64,000 bases of DNA from Parvularcula sp. LCG005 (lineage in GTDB: Bacteria > Pseudomonadota > Alphaproteobacteria > Caulobacterales > Parvularculaceae), in contig NZ_CP136758.1 of the NCBI RefSeq assembly GCF_032930845.1, positions 1,689,001 to 1,753,000 of the forward strand, given 5' to 3'. The number at the start of each line of letters is the position of its first letter. The stretch's first letter is position 1. Made by a program: the position numbers and the translations under genes. The notes under the pieces are model-generated. The model saw only the letters and a program-made list of their open reading frames with translations. It was not told the origin of the DNA and did not search any database. This document shows, in pieces, positions 37,752-47,512 of this stretch.

Positions 37752-39126
37752 AGCGGGCCTCGATATCCATATGTGACTGCACAACGGATCGGAAATCATT
37801 GGGACCGATGCCGGTCATTTCGAACGGCAGGCCGGGAGAATAGAGGATCACGGGCGCCGCACTGGGATCCTGTGCCGCAAGTTTTGTGGCGTCGCGATAG
37901 GCGGCTGCCACGGCATCGGCGAGACCGGTGTGACAGGTCACGCTGTCATCATCCGTGCTGTCGCCAATCAGATAGGCTCCGTGCACGGACGAGACTGATC
38001 CCGGGACCTGAGATCCCTTCTTTGGTGCATGGGCGTCGCTCCCGATCCAGAACACGTCCGGACAGGCGTGAATGGCGCGGGCCGCGGCCGCCGTCGAGCT
38101 GGCGAAGCTGTCATCGATGAACATCACCGGGCCAACGGATCCGAGACATTCAAACCGGCCTTTAAGCCCTTTATAGCTGTGCAGCGCCTTGATGATCAGC
38201 GCCGGCGCGATGTCAAAAGAAAGACAGGCGGCAATCGCTGCAGCCGCATCCTGATTGAGGTGCGATCCGACGAAGGCCGGTGCACGCGAGAAATTGCCCA
38301 ATGGCTGCGTCTTCCGTTTGTGGGCGGAATAGGCCGTTCCCCCCAGAACGAAGATCCCGTGGCTGAGAGCCGCCTCGCCGGACACGGGAATGATCGTCCC
38401 TGTCCCGGCGCCGGGGCACTGGCCCGACCGCAGCATGGTGCAGAGCTCCTGCCCCAAGGCGTCATCGACACCAATGATGGCGCGATCCTCGGGCCCTTGG
38501 GATTTGAACACTTTCAGAAGCGACCGGAGCGCCATCTGGATCTGGTCAGGGTCGAGGAGACCCGCGACGCTGAGCGAAATGGCAATGTTGGGCTTGAAAT
38601 CGCGAGCAATCGACAACCGCCGGACCGGCAGTTCCAGAATGTACGTCATCGCCTTTGAAGGGGCGGCCATATCCATGAACGGAGAGCCGATTGGCCCTCC
38701 AACAGACACAGGCCGGCCCAGCTCGGACAGAATATGGGCGATGATCGATACGGTGACGGATTTGCCCGCTGCCCCCGTGACGGCGATCACCGTTGGCCGT
38801 TCTTCCGGTGGCAGAGCGTCGATGCTCTGGGAGAAAAGGTCGAGATCCGTCAGGACCGCGACACCTGCGGCGGCGGCACGATCGACGAGGGTCAGGGCCA
38901 GACCACGACGATCACCATCGGCGATGACCACAGCCGACAACTGATCCATCGGCCAGTCCGTCGGCCGCCTCATCTGAACATCCGTATGCGCCCCTACCCC
39001 GCCCGAGCGATCAAATGCGATGACGGTCGCCCCGCTTTCGATCAGGGCCTCAGCTACGGCCAGGCCCTGTGGACCCAGTCCAAGGACGCCAACAGTCTGG
39101 CCACGATATGCGGGTAGAGGGAACAA
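37744..39126 (-). CDS. MurD-like Mur ligase homologue lacking the catalytic motifs
   Basis: A 460-residue protein of normal MurD length in the murD slot between mraY and ftsW, alignable end to end with MurD (YRGQTVGVLGLGPQGLAVAE at the start; GVDDALGQELC mid-protein). The catalytic motifs are eroded: P-loop TGAAGKSV (117-124; normally TGTNGKST), ELPVRRL (normally ELSSxQL), LSVAGLLDP (normally LxPDHLDRH), Leu where the carbamylated Lys should be (about 203), GSHLNQD (normally GxHNxxN), GLKGRFE (normally GLxHRxE) and DDSFASS (normally NDSKATN). It is unlikely to join D-Glu to UDP-MurNAc-L-Ala. The frame is uninterrupted and overlaps ftsW, so it is probably expressed. Confidence 0.85.
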   Translation of the reverse strand: MFPLPAYRGQTVGVLGLGPQGLAVAEALIESGATVIAFDRSGGVGAHTDVQMRRPTDWPMDQLSAVVIADGDRRGLALTLVDRAAAAGVAVLTDLDLFSQSIDALPPEERPTVIAVTGAAGKSVTVSIIAHILSELGRPVSVGGPIGSPFMDMAAPSKAMTYILELPVRRLSIARDFKPNIAISLSVAGLLDPDQIQMALRSLLKVFKSQGPEDRAIIGVDDALGQELCTMLRSGQCPGAGTGTIIPVSGEAALSHGIFVLGGTAYSAHKRKTQPLGNFSRAPAFVGSHLNQDAAAAIAACLSFDIAPALIIKALHSYKGLKGRFECLGSVGPVMFIDDSFASSTAAAARAIHACPDVFWIGSDAHAPKKGSQVPGSVSSVHGAYLIGDSTDDDSVTCHTGLADAVAAAYRDATKLAAQDPSAAPVILYSPGLPFEMTGIGPNDFRSVVQSHMDIEARYA

Positions 39127-39135
39127 GCGGGTATC

Positions 39136-40242
39136 CTATCGCAGTTTGAGAGAGCTGAGGCCAATCATCGCGAGGATGAAGGCGATGATCCAAAACCGGA
39201 TCACAATGGTGGATTCTTTCCAGCCCAATTGCTCGAAGTGGTGATGGACCGGCGCCATCTTGAAGACGCGCTTGCCGGTCAGCTTGAACGACGCAATCTG
39301 GATCATCACCGACAGGGCTTCGAACACGAAAAGACCGCCAATAATGGCCAACACCAGCTCGTGCTTGACGGCCACGGCCATGGCACCGAGCGCACCGCCC
39401 AGCGACAGAGACCCCGTATCGCCCATGAAGATCATGGCAGGCGGCGCATTGAACCAGAGGAACCCCAGCCCAGCGCCGACAATAGCCCCGCAAATCACAG
39501 CGAGTTCCCCCACATTGGGGACGTAGATCAGTCCAAGATATTCCGTGTAGTCCGCCCGGCCGACGAGATAGGCGATCAGCATGAAGCTGCCTGCCGCGAT
39601 CATGACAGGTACGATCGCAAGGCCATCAAGTCCGTCGGTCATATTCACCGCATTGGACGAGCCGACAATGACCAGCGCCGCGAACGGCACGATCAGCATC
39701 CCCATGGGGATCAGCAATCCCTTCACGAACGGAATGGGGACACCGGTTGCAATCCCCTCATCGATTCCGGGTGTCTGCTGCAGGACACTGACGCAGATCC
39801 AGCCAGCGACCAGCGCGGTCACGCATTGGACGATCAGCTTGCCTGACCCGACGACGCCGGTGGACGTCTGCTTTGTGACTTTGAGATAATCGTCCCAGAA
39901 ACCGAGCAGGCCGAAAACGACAGTGACGCCGAGCACGACCCAGACATAAGGATTGTTCAGCGGCGCCCAGAGCAGCGTCGAGATCACCAGGCTGAGCAGG
40001 ATAAGAACGCCGCCCATGGTGGGGGTGCCGGCTTTCTCGACAATATGGCTTTGCGGGCCATCGGCGCGGATCGGTTGCCCTTTGCCCTGCTTCTTGCGGA
40101 ACCAGCGGATCAGCCGCGGTCCGACGATAAAGCAGATGAGCATGGCGGTCATGGTCGCGCCACCGGTGCGGAAGGTGATGTAACGGAACACGTTGAAGAT
40201 CGTGAACTCGTCAGCAAGGGGGGTCAGGAGATGATAAAGCAT
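39136..40242 (-). CDS. mraY: phospho-N-acetylmuramoyl-pentapeptide transferase
   Basis: A 368-residue enzyme with ten membrane segments that makes lipid I from UDP-MurNAc-pentapeptide and undecaprenyl phosphate. [11 protein letters not shown], the DD motif in [34 protein letters not shown] and [13 protein letters not shown] are all there. Nine bases separate it from murF upstream and nine from the murD-like gene downstream. Confidence 0.96.
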   Translation of the reverse strand: MLYHLLTPLADEFTIFNVFRYITFRTGGATMTAMLICFIVGPRLIRWFRKKQGKGQPIRADGPQSHIVEKAGTPTMGGVLILLSLVISTLLWAPLNNPYVWVVLGVTVVFGLLGFWDDYLKVTKQTSTGVVGSGKLIVQCVTALVAGWICVSVLQQTPGIDEGIATGVPIPFVKGLLIPMGMLIVPFAALVIVGSSNAVNMTDGLDGLAIVPVMIAAGSFMLIAYLVGRADYTEYLGLIYVPNVGELAVICGAIVGAGLGFLWFNAPPAMIFMGDTGSLSLGGALGAMAVAVKHELVLAIIGGLFVFEALSVMIQIASFKLTGKRVFKMAPVHHHFEQLGWKESTIVIRFWIIAFILAMIGLSSLKLR

Positions 40243-40250
40243 GGCGCCCG

Positions 40251-41675
40251 CTACTCCCCCATTGTGGCGTTGGAAAGGAAAGCATCGAGCAAAGGTCCGA
40301 CGCGTGATGCGTTCGAGCCCTTGAAGAGGACGATATCGCCGTCCTGTAGATCCGCCAGCAGCGGCTCGATCAGATCAAGCGCCTGTTCGGCGTGAGCGCG
40401 GTGCACGCCAGAGCCGAGCGCATCGCGCAGCGGCACCATTCCTGGTCCGGCCGTGTACACCATGTCGACCCCTGCTTCAGCGATCGGGGTGGTCAATTGT
40501 CTGTGAAAGACGTCGCTGTCCTTGCCCAATTCCCGCATTTCACCAAGGACAGCGATCCGCCGCCCTTCCGTGCCCTGTCTCGTCGTGCCCAGCACCTTCA
40601 ACGCCGCCGCCATGGACGCCGGATTGGCGTTATAGCTTTCGTCGATAATGTGGACGGTTGCCCCGCGGATGGTCATGACATGAGTCGCGCCTCGGCCACT
40701 GCCCGCTGCAAACCGCTCAAGGCCTGCAATGACGGAGTCCACCGTTGCACCGCTCGCCAGGGCAGCGGCGATAACCGCACAGGCATTGCTCGCCTGATGA
40801 CGGCCGGGCGAATCGAGAGTGAAAATCTTCTTCTCGCCTTCAACCGATACCGTCAGTTTGGCCGGGCCGGCGCCATCAGGGTCATAGTCCAACAGGCGCA
40901 CCCCCCACTGCGCACGCGCGCTTTCCCCAAAGGGAATGATCGTGGTGACGCCATTTCGACCGGCCTCGTCGCACAGGAAATCATAATAGTCGCTATCCGC
41001 CGGCAGGACAGCCACACCACCCGGGCGAAGCCCGGTCAGAATCTCTGCTTTCGCCGCCGCAATACCATCGACGGAATCAAAAAACTCGAGGTGAGCCGCC
41101 GCTATGGTCGTGATGATCGCCACGTGCGGCCTGACCAGTCCGACCAGCGGCGTGATCTCGCCCGCATGGTTCATGCCGATCTCGAAAACGCCAAACCGGG
41201 CATTTGCCGGTAAAGCCGCGAGGGTCAGCGGTACGCCGATGTGATTGTTGAAGCTCTTCTGTGCCGCATGGACCTTGCCTGAAGGCGCCAGCGCAGCGCG
41301 CAGCATCTCCTTGGTGCTGGTCTTGCCCGCACTGCCAGTGACGGCGATCAGCTTGCCGAAATTCCGGTCACGCGCGGCCGCGGCCAGTGCCGACAGGCCC
41401 GTGAGTGTGTCCTCGACCATCAGGGCAGGACCATTGGCAGCGGCAGTAGCATCACTGGCCAGAGCAGCAGTAGCGCCCGCTTCCCGCGCTGCCTGAATGA
41501 AGTCGTGACCGTCCCGCGCATCCTTCAGCGCGACAAACATCTCGCCTGATCGCAGCGTTCGGGTATCGATCGACAGCCCACTGACGACCCACTCATCCCC
41601 ACCGGCAAGCTGTCCGCAGGTCGCTGCACGCGCTTCTAACGCAGTCCAGAGCGGCGTGGTCGACAATACACTCAT
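40251..41675 (-). CDS. murF: UDP-N-acetylmuramoyl-tripeptide--D-Ala-D-Ala ligase
   Basis: A 474-residue Mur ligase with intact motifs: P-loop [24 protein letters not shown], the AAHLEFF segment and [12 protein letters not shown]. It adds D-Ala-D-Ala to the UDP-MurNAc-tripeptide. The ATG overlaps the murE stop by four bases. Confidence 0.95.
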   Translation of the reverse strand: MSVLSTTPLWTALEARAATCGQLAGGDEWVVSGLSIDTRTLRSGEMFVALKDARDGHDFIQAAREAGATAALASDATAAANGPALMVEDTLTGLSALAAAARDRNFGKLIAVTGSAGKTSTKEMLRAALAPSGKVHAAQKSFNNHIGVPLTLAALPANARFGVFEIGMNHAGEITPLVGLVRPHVAIITTIAAAHLEFFDSVDGIAAAKAEILTGLRPGGVAVLPADSDYYDFLCDEAGRNGVTTIIPFGESARAQWGVRLLDYDPDGAGPAKLTVSVEGEKKIFTLDSPGRHQASNACAVIAAALASGATVDSVIAGLERFAAGSGRGATHVMTIRGATVHIIDESYNANPASMAAALKVLGTTRQGTEGRRIAVLGEMRELGKDSDVFHRQLTTPIAEAGVDMVYTAGPGMVPLRDALGSGVHRAHAEQALDLIEPLLADLQDGDIVLFKGSNASRVGPLLDAFLSNATMGE

Positions 41676-43120
41676 GCTTCACTCGCCTCAGCCATCAAAC
41701 GGCTGGTCGTGGCGACATCGTCAAAGGGATAGGTCACACCCTCTATCGTCTGTCCAAGTTCGTGACCTTTGCCCGCTACAAGAAGCACGTCGCCAGGCTT
41801 CAGTGCGGCAACGCCTGCGGCAATGGCGTCTGCGCGACCACCAATATTCAGGGCAGACGGCGCGCCGGTCTGCACTTCGGCCCGAATAGCCGCAGGGTCT
41901 TCCGAACGCGGATTGTCGTCAGTAATGATCAGATGCTGCGCGGCGCTGGCGGCCGCTTTGGCCATCAGCGGCCTCTTGGTTCGGTCCCTGTCACCGCCTG
42001 CGCCAAAGACGATATGAATATCACCATCAGCATGGGGACGGATCGCGGCGAGCGCCGTAGCGATAGCGTCAGGCGTGTGGGCATAGTCCACATAGGCCGT
42101 GGCCTCACCACCATCGGCGAAGCGCTTGATACCGGCCAGCTGCATACGTCCCGGCGCCGCTGAAATCGATGACAGCTGCTCAAACACCCGCTCGGCGGAC
42201 AGACCGCTAACAATGGCCAGCCCTGCAGCAACCAGCGCGTTGTCGGCCTGATACGCACCGATCAGCGGCAGTGCGATCTGATAGGACCGCCCCTGGTGCT
42301 GGATGTCCATGGACAGGCCATCAACCGTGGCCTCGAGTTGTTTGAGGACGATGTCCTTCCCCTTGCGCCCGACTGAGAAGACCTTTCGGCCCGCCGCCAC
42401 TGCGGCTTCCGCCGCACGGTCCGAGCCCGGACCATCGGCGTTGATGACCGCTGTTGCGCCGACAGGCAGCAATTCCGTCAGCAGGCGCATCTTTGCGCTG
42501 AAATAGTCCCGAAAGTCGGGGTGGTAGTCCAGATGATCCTGGGTGATGTTGGTGAATGCCGCATATTTGAAACTGACACCATCAGCCCGGTGCTGCGACA
42601 GACCGTGGGAGGACACCTCCATCGCAAGATGTGTGGTGCCCATCGCGGCCATGGTCGACAGAATCTGATGGATTTCGACGGGGTCCGGCGTCGTATGACG
42701 CAGTGCATAATCATAGCCAGGCGCAACGGCACCCAATGTGCCCAGCGATCCGGCCTTTTTGCCCAGCGCATTCCAGATCTGCGACGTGAAGCGCGCCACG
42801 GACGTTTTGCCGTTCGTGCCGGTAATGCCAGCGACGTGTTCAGGCTGGCCCGCGTGAAAGCGCATGGCAATCTGCGCGAGCGTCAGGCGCGGCTCTTCGC
42901 TTTCGATGACAGGAACGCTGGCCTTCGTGCCTGGCAGCGCTAGGACGGCAAATGCGCCATCTTCCACCGCCTGTTCAATGAATGCACGGCCGTCAATATT
43001 GCTGCCCGGCAGGGCGGCGAAAAGATAGCCAGCCTTGACCAGGCGACTGTCCGCCGTGATGCCCGTGATCTCAACGGGCGGCAAGCGTCTGGCCAGCGCC
43101 GTCAGTTCATTGAGCTTCAT
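41672..43120 (-). CDS. murE: UDP-MurNAc-L-Ala-D-Glu--meso-diaminopimelate ligase
   Basis: A 482-residue Mur ligase: P-loop ITGTNGKTSVARF, AMEVSSHGL, NITQDHLDYHP, YVDYAHTPDAI, and DNPRSEDP, the motif that selects meso-diaminopimelate. The substrate of this enzyme contains D-Glu, so the cell must still make UDP-MurNAc-L-Ala-D-Glu although the neighbouring murD product looks inactive. ATG at 43120 follows GGAG and overlaps the ftsI end by 14 bases. Confidence 0.96.
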   Translation of the reverse strand: MKLNELTALARRLPPVEITGITADSRLVKAGYLFAALPGSNIDGRAFIEQAVEDGAFAVLALPGTKASVPVIESEEPRLTLAQIAMRFHAGQPEHVAGITGTNGKTSVARFTSQIWNALGKKAGSLGTLGAVAPGYDYALRHTTPDPVEIHQILSTMAAMGTTHLAMEVSSHGLSQHRADGVSFKYAAFTNITQDHLDYHPDFRDYFSAKMRLLTELLPVGATAVINADGPGSDRAAEAAVAAGRKVFSVGRKGKDIVLKQLEATVDGLSMDIQHQGRSYQIALPLIGAYQADNALVAAGLAIVSGLSAERVFEQLSSISAAPGRMQLAGIKRFADGGEATAYVDYAHTPDAIATALAAIRPHADGDIHIVFGAGGDRDRTKRPLMAKAAASAAQHLIITDDNPRSEDPAAIRAEVQTGAPSALNIGGRADAIAAGVAALKPGDVLLVAGKGHELGQTIEGVTYPFDDVATTSRLMAEASEA

Positions 43121-44870
43121 CAATTTCCGTCTCCGTCAACAAGGCCGTCAGCGCATTATTGTCCGTCAACTGACGGTCCCCCTGCTCACGGCGCAACCCC
43201 ACAAACCCGTCAAAGGCAACATCATCGCCTACCGGCATCAGACCTAGAGCCGGCGCCACACGCTCCACCACCCGCTTGAAGACCGGCGCAGCCACGTATC
43301 CGGCTGTGGCATAGCCATAGGTGGATTCGATCCCTTGCGGCTCGTCGAACGACACCAGCAGCACATATTGAGGATCATATCCCGGGAAAGCGCCGATGAA
43401 GCTCGAGATCAGCTCGCCATGGTCGTCATAACCGCCGATGCCGGGCTTGTCTGCGGTCGACGTCTTACCGATCGGATAGAAGCCGGCCACTTCCGCCTTG
43501 CCGCCAGTTCCGTCGGTCACCGTCTTGCGCAGGACAATGCGCATCTGGTCGCTGGTCGCGCGGGAGAACGCCTGATGCTGTTTGCCTGCCCCGCCGTCAA
43601 TGAATGTTGGCGCGTAGTAAGTACCGCCATTGACCACCGCCGCGAAGGCCGCCGTCAACTGCAGCGGCGACACGGCGATCCCGTGACCGTAGGAAGATGA
43701 TGCCAGCTCCGACGGCCGCCACTCCTTGGACAGCATCGGTGTGCCCGCCTCCGCAAGCTCGGTGGCGAGTGGGCGGTCGAGGTTGAGGGTTTCCAGCACG
43801 GCACGAAAGCCGTCCACGCCCAACCGCTGGACGATCTGGATCGTGCCGATATTGGACGAGTACTGAACGACCTCTGCCGTCGTCATCGGCGATTTCTTGT
43901 GGCTGTAATCGTCAATCGTCCAGGCGCCGATCTTGAGCGGCGTCGCAACGTCAAACTGATCCGTCAGTTCAATCACGCCATTTTCGAGCGCAGCGGCCAC
44001 GGTGATCGGCTTGAAGGCTGACCCCATCTCGTAAACATCTGACATGGCGCGGTTCCGCCACGCCCCTGTGTCCGCTGAACCGGGCTGATTCGGATTGTAG
44101 TCGGGCAGGCTCGCCAGCGCGCGAACTTCCCCAGTATTGGCGTCGAGCAAGACACCCCAGGCGGCCTTGGCCGAGAACGTCTGCAACGCGCCAGCCAGCT
44201 CATCCTCCAGCACCTGCTGCGCCACAAGATCAATCGACAGGCGAACTGGGCCTTTCGCGCCAGGCTTCATGGTCAGATCAAGGGCCTTTTCCACGCCCAC
44301 AACGCCGCCGCGACCGGGAATCGTGTAGCCGACCACATGGGCGGCCAGATCCCGCTGCGGGTAGGCGCGCCCAGTGGTATCAGGGAAACGCAGGCCCGGC
44401 AGGCCAAGCGCGATCACGGCTTGGCGCTCTTCCGGCTGGATGGAATCCATCACCAGCGTGTACTGTTTTTTGGCCAAGCGGGTGCGCAGTCGGTCAGCAT
44501 CGATGGTCGGGAACAGGCCCTGCAGACCGGATACCGCCTCTTCCACATCCCAGATATCCCGGCCGTCGATGGCCAGGCCTTCGGCGGAGCTGTTCATGAT
44601 CAGTGGACGACCATTGCGGTCAACAACCTCCGGACGAATGGGGACAGCATTCTCTACACGGATAAGGCGAATCTCATCGTCCATGCCAAACGCAAGGTAG
44701 CCGAGCCGCAGGATCATCACGGCGAATGCGAACATGAAAAAGCCGCCACACAGCATCAGCCGGAATTGCCCATCTGACTTGGCCGCGGCGACCGGCGTGC
44801 GGTCGCGCGGGGCATGATCGTCGAAGACGGTCGTGACCGTGACAGGCTGTGAGAGGCCTTCCATCATCAT
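43107..44870 (-). CDS. ftsI: septal transpeptidase FtsI (PBP3) with KTS third motif
   Basis: A 587-residue class B penicillin-binding protein. One membrane helix (about 35-60), a pedestal domain (NAVPIRPEVVDRNGRPL), then the transpeptidase domain: Ser284 in GSAFKP, the SSN motif in YSSNIG, and GKTSTADKPG where Lys469-Thr470-Ser471 replaces the usual Lys-Thr-Gly. It crosslinks septal peptidoglycan. The first of three tandem ATGs shares bases with the ftsL TAA (TAATG). Confidence 0.94.
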   Translation of the reverse strand: MMMEGLSQPVTVTTVFDDHAPRDRTPVAAAKSDGQFRLMLCGGFFMFAFAVMILRLGYLAFGMDDEIRLIRVENAVPIRPEVVDRNGRPLIMNSSAEGLAIDGRDIWDVEEAVSGLQGLFPTIDADRLRTRLAKKQYTLVMDSIQPEERQAVIALGLPGLRFPDTTGRAYPQRDLAAHVVGYTIPGRGGVVGVEKALDLTMKPGAKGPVRLSIDLVAQQVLEDELAGALQTFSAKAAWGVLLDANTGEVRALASLPDYNPNQPGSADTGAWRNRAMSDVYEMGSAFKPITVAAALENGVIELTDQFDVATPLKIGAWTIDDYSHKKSPMTTAEVVQYSSNIGTIQIVQRLGVDGFRAVLETLNLDRPLATELAEAGTPMLSKEWRPSELASSSYGHGIAVSPLQLTAAFAAVVNGGTYYAPTFIDGGAGKQHQAFSRATSDQMRIVLRKTVTDGTGGKAEVAGFYPIGKTSTADKPGIGGYDDHGELISSFIGAFPGYDPQYVLLVSFDEPQGIESTYGYATAGYVAAPVFKRVVERVAPALGLMPVGDDVAFDGFVGLRREQGDRQLTDNNALTALLTETEIDEAQ

Positions 44871-45250
44871 TACTGAACAGCCCTTTCAGCGGCAGAGAGA
44901 TCATTCATCCCGATCGCATTGCCGATAATGTCGGCATTTTGAGGGACGGCAGATGGTTTTTCGGGGACCTTTATTCCCACGACTCGCGCAAAATCACGAT
45001 CATCGGCGATCTGCTCGGACCGGACGGTCCGCAAGGCCAGATGCTGGGCGTTCAGTTCGGACAATCGTCCGGCATTCTCGAGCACTTCCACGTCGAGGCG
45101 CACCCGATCCACGTCGCCCTGCAGCGCTTCGCGAGCGTCGGCGAGGCGCTGAAGCTCCCGCTCGCTCTGGCGCACATTGGCCTCCGCGTGGAATCGTCCT
45201 GCCGCAGCAAGAACCAGGAGAGCAGCCAAACTCATTGTCACAATCTTCAT
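44870..45250 (-). CDS. ftsL: cell division protein FtsL
   Basis: A 126-residue bitopic protein: a short cytoplasmic end, one membrane helix (about 6-20), then a coiled coil (about 28-80) rich in Arg, Glu and Leu heptads (RQSERELQRLADAREAL). It forms the FtsQLB complex that activates FtsWI. Sequence conservation is low in the family, so the call rests on size, topology and its place between rsmH and ftsI. Its ATG overlaps the rsmH stop (TAATG). Confidence 0.85.
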   Translation of the reverse strand: MKIVTMSLAALLVLAAAGRFHAEANVRQSERELQRLADAREALQGDVDRVRLDVEVLENAGRLSELNAQHLALRTVRSEQIADDRDFARVVGIKVPEKPSAVPQNADIIGNAIGMNDLSAAERAVQ

Positions 45251-46251
45251 TACACCGATACCCATGATTGTTGGAGTTGAGAAAATACAAGCGGAGGGAT
45301 GCCCAGCCCGGCCAGGCGAGCGTCATCCCATTGTCCTGCAGGCGCGGCATTCCGAACCGCCGCGCGCAGGGTGGCAGAGCGGGCGCGGACGTTTCGCTCG
45401 ACCTCGGCGGAACCGGGTGTGAGCGCCTTGCCGAGCGCCGAAAAGGTAGAGGCCGGACCGCTGACCTCTGGCATGTGCCGTGAGCCGCCACCGGTCCGCC
45501 CGGTCACCGAAGCAAGAAAACGCTTCACAATGCGGTCCTCCAGCGAGTGAAAAGACACCGCAACAAGGCGCCCCCCCTCTGCCAGCACAGCCTCCGCAGC
45601 GATAAGCGCACGGACAATCTGGCCCAGTTCATCATTGATGAAGATGCGCAGCGCCTGAAACGTCCGGGTGGCGGGATGGACCTTGCCACCGCGCCCCAAC
45701 GCCTTTTCCACTACCGCCGCCAGCTGGGCGGTTGTGGTCAGCGGCGCCTCGTCCCGCGCCGATCCGATCAGATTGGCGATGTGCCGCGCGCGGCGCTCCT
45801 CGCCATACTGATGAATGACATCAGCAATGTCGCCGGTCTTCGCGGTGTTGATGAAGTCCGCCACGGGACGCCCCTCACCCATCCGCATGTCGAGCGGGCC
45901 ATCCGCCATGAAGGAAAAGCCGCGCTCGGCCTGATCCAACTGCATGGAGGATACGCCAAAGTCGAAAACCGCCCCGTCGACCGGCACAAGACCGCGTTCG
46001 GTCAGCACCTGCCCGAGACGATCAAACGGCGCCTGAATGAGGCTCAGCGCATCTTCGCCGGCAAAATTTTTCTGGCCCGCTGCAATGGCAGTAGGGTCGC
46101 GATCAAAGGCAATGACGCTGGCCCCGGCCTTGAGGAACGCCCGCGTGTAGCCGCCCGCACCGAATGTGCCGTCGACAATCTTTTGTCCCGGCTCGATCGA
46201 CAGCGCACCGATCACTTCGTCAAGAAGAACGGAAATATGCGGCTCGCTCAT
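45250..46251 (-). CDS. rsmH: 16S rRNA (cytosine(1402)-N4)-methyltransferase
   Basis: A 333-residue SAM-dependent enzyme (formerly MraW). HISVLLDEVIGAL at the start, DGTFGAGGYTRAFL for SAM, DFGVSSMQLDQAERGFSF and VAVSFHSLEDRIVKRFL are family signatures. It methylates C1402 in the ribosomal P site. ATG overlaps the mraZ stop by four bases. Confidence 0.96.
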   Translation of the reverse strand: MSEPHISVLLDEVIGALSIEPGQKIVDGTFGAGGYTRAFLKAGASVIAFDRDPTAIAAGQKNFAGEDALSLIQAPFDRLGQVLTERGLVPVDGAVFDFGVSSMQLDQAERGFSFMADGPLDMRMGEGRPVADFINTAKTGDIADVIHQYGEERRARHIANLIGSARDEAPLTTTAQLAAVVEKALGRGGKVHPATRTFQALRIFINDELGQIVRALIAAEAVLAEGGRLVAVSFHSLEDRIVKRFLASVTGRTGGGSRHMPEVSGPASTFSALGKALTPGSAEVERNVRARSATLRAAVRNAAPAGQWDDARLAGLGIPPLVFSQLQQSWVSV

Positions 46252-46805
46252 TCGCCCCCTCCCGCCCGATTGCGGGCTGGTGACATGCGAGCCCGGAGGC
46301 GATTGCGCGTGTCCGGATCGAGACTGAGAAGACGTGATTGCTTGGCAGCAATGGCCGGCGCGTCCGCCATCACGAAAATATCGCCGCGGCCTACAAAGCT
46401 GACCGGACCAGACAATTGCGCGTGGTCACGCAGCGCCTTTGGCACCACGACACGGCCGGCCTCGTCGAAATAGAGGCGCTCGACAAGCCCGAGCACCATC
46501 TCTTCTGCATCCAGACGATCACCGGACATCGGATCGGTCAGATCCAGTCCGGCCACCATGTACAGAAGATAGTCCTTCAAATCGGCGCCACCGCACAGAA
46601 GTTCATCGGCGAGGATCGAGGGCGCACAGAACAGGACCGGCGCCGGATCATCACTGCCGGCATCGATCTGGCGGCGCATATCCGCCGGAATGGAGACGCG
46701 ACCCTTGGCATCGATCTTGTTGGTCGCATTGCCGACAAAACGGCGACGCTCGAGGGGGCGGCCCTCTTTCGTGCGTATCGCTTCGTTTTGCTCGGTCGCG
46801 GCCAT
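46248..46805 (-). CDS. mraZ: transcriptional regulator MraZ
   Basis: A 185-residue protein with two AbrB-like domains: FVGNATNKIDAKGRVSIPA and VERLYFDEAGRVVVPKALRD. MraZ forms rings, binds repeats in front of the dcw operon and represses it in E. coli. It is longer than the usual 145-165 residues: about 24 extra residues precede the first domain and a basic tail follows the second. The start has no strong ribosome site, so a shorter protein is possible. Confidence 0.93.
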   Translation of the reverse strand: MAATEQNEAIRTKEGRPLERRRFVGNATNKIDAKGRVSIPADMRRQIDAGSDDPAPVLFCAPSILADELLCGGADLKDYLLYMVAGLDLTDPMSGDRLDAEEMVLGLVERLYFDEAGRVVVPKALRDHAQLSGPVSFVGRGDIFVMADAPAIAAKQSRLLSLDPDTRNRLRARMSPARNRAGGGE

Positions 46806-46878
46806 TGCTCGTTATCACCCAAAGGAGCCTGTCGGCCCCGCCATGCTGATCGGTATTCCGCCCTGAAATGCCCAAACT

Positions 46879-46893
46879 TGGGATAACATGGGA
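46879..46893 (-). promoter_or_regulatory. candidate MraZ box pair before mraZ
   Basis: Two TGGGA pentamers start ten bases apart on the plus strand (46879 and 46889). Repeats of TGGGA with five-base spacers are the E. coli MraZ operator. They lie about 75 bases before the mraZ start. Here the pentamers are on the strand opposite to mraZ and only two are seen, so the assignment is tentative. Confidence 0.45.
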
Positions 46894-46921
46894 AACCCCA
46901 CCAAGCAACGTGAATGCGAAA

Positions 46922-46972
46922 CGGTGGATAACTTCTTAACGCACTATAGAAGTAATATCATGCATCGAACAA
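46922..46972 (-). promoter_or_regulatory. candidate dcw promoter with a DnaA-like box
   Basis: On the minus strand TTGTTC (46972-46967) is followed after 18 bases by TATAGT (46948-46943), a fair -35/-10 pair, in an A+T-rich stretch. Near the expected transcript start lies GTTATCCACC (46931-46922), one base off the DnaA box consensus TTATNCACA. It precedes the TGGGA pair and mraZ. Confidence 0.4.
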
Positions 46973-47032
46973 ATATAGAACAAGCAATGCGTTGCGATAG
47001 TGCATTGAAAATGAGGATGTGAACGGGCGAAG

Positions 47033-47436
47033 GTGTGTGTCAGAGGGCCTGTAAGCCGGGTTCTGTACCGCCTCCGAGAAGGCAGTGACGACCATTCCTC
47101 TAGCGACGAACTTGCGTCCGTCGTCCAGCAACCAACCCGAACAGCCTGGGGGTGGCGGCGCCCCTGCACCAGCCATAGGCGGTGCGCGCTGTTCCTATTC
47201 GGTCTTGCTCCGGGCGGGGCTTGCCGTGCCCGATCCGTTGCCGGACCGGCGGTGCGCTCTTACCGCACCGTTTCAGCCTCACCGAGCTCTCCTGCGAACA
47301 GGAGTGCAAGGCGGTTTGTTCTCTGTGGCGCTTTCCCTTGGATCGCTCCAGCCGGGCGTTACCCGGCACCCTGCCGCCATGGAGCCCGGACTTTCCTCTG
47401 AGTTGCCCCAGCGATCGCCCAGCCTTCTGACACACA
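47033..47436 (-). ncRNA. rnpB: RNase P RNA component
   Basis: Read on the minus strand, the 5' part contains GAGGAAAGTCCGGGCTCC and the 3' part ACAGAACCCGGCTTACAGG, the universal core of bacterial type A RNase P RNA. The ends pair as helix P1 (GTGTGTCAG with CTGACACAC), which sets the limits to within a few bases. The ribozyme cleaves the 5' leader from tRNA precursors. Protein-like frames across it are spurious. It lies between the divergent mpl-like gene and the dcw promoter. Confidence 0.95.
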
Positions 47437-47512
47437 GTCGGGTGTCTTGCCGTCTTTTACCGTCAAATCAACGGCTCATTGCCAAATCCGACGAATAGTC
47501 TAGGCGGTGGGC

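Noticed and set aside
47033-47498. Several frames of 80-137 codons on both strands
   Set aside because: They lie across RNase P RNA, whose conserved core explains the sequence.
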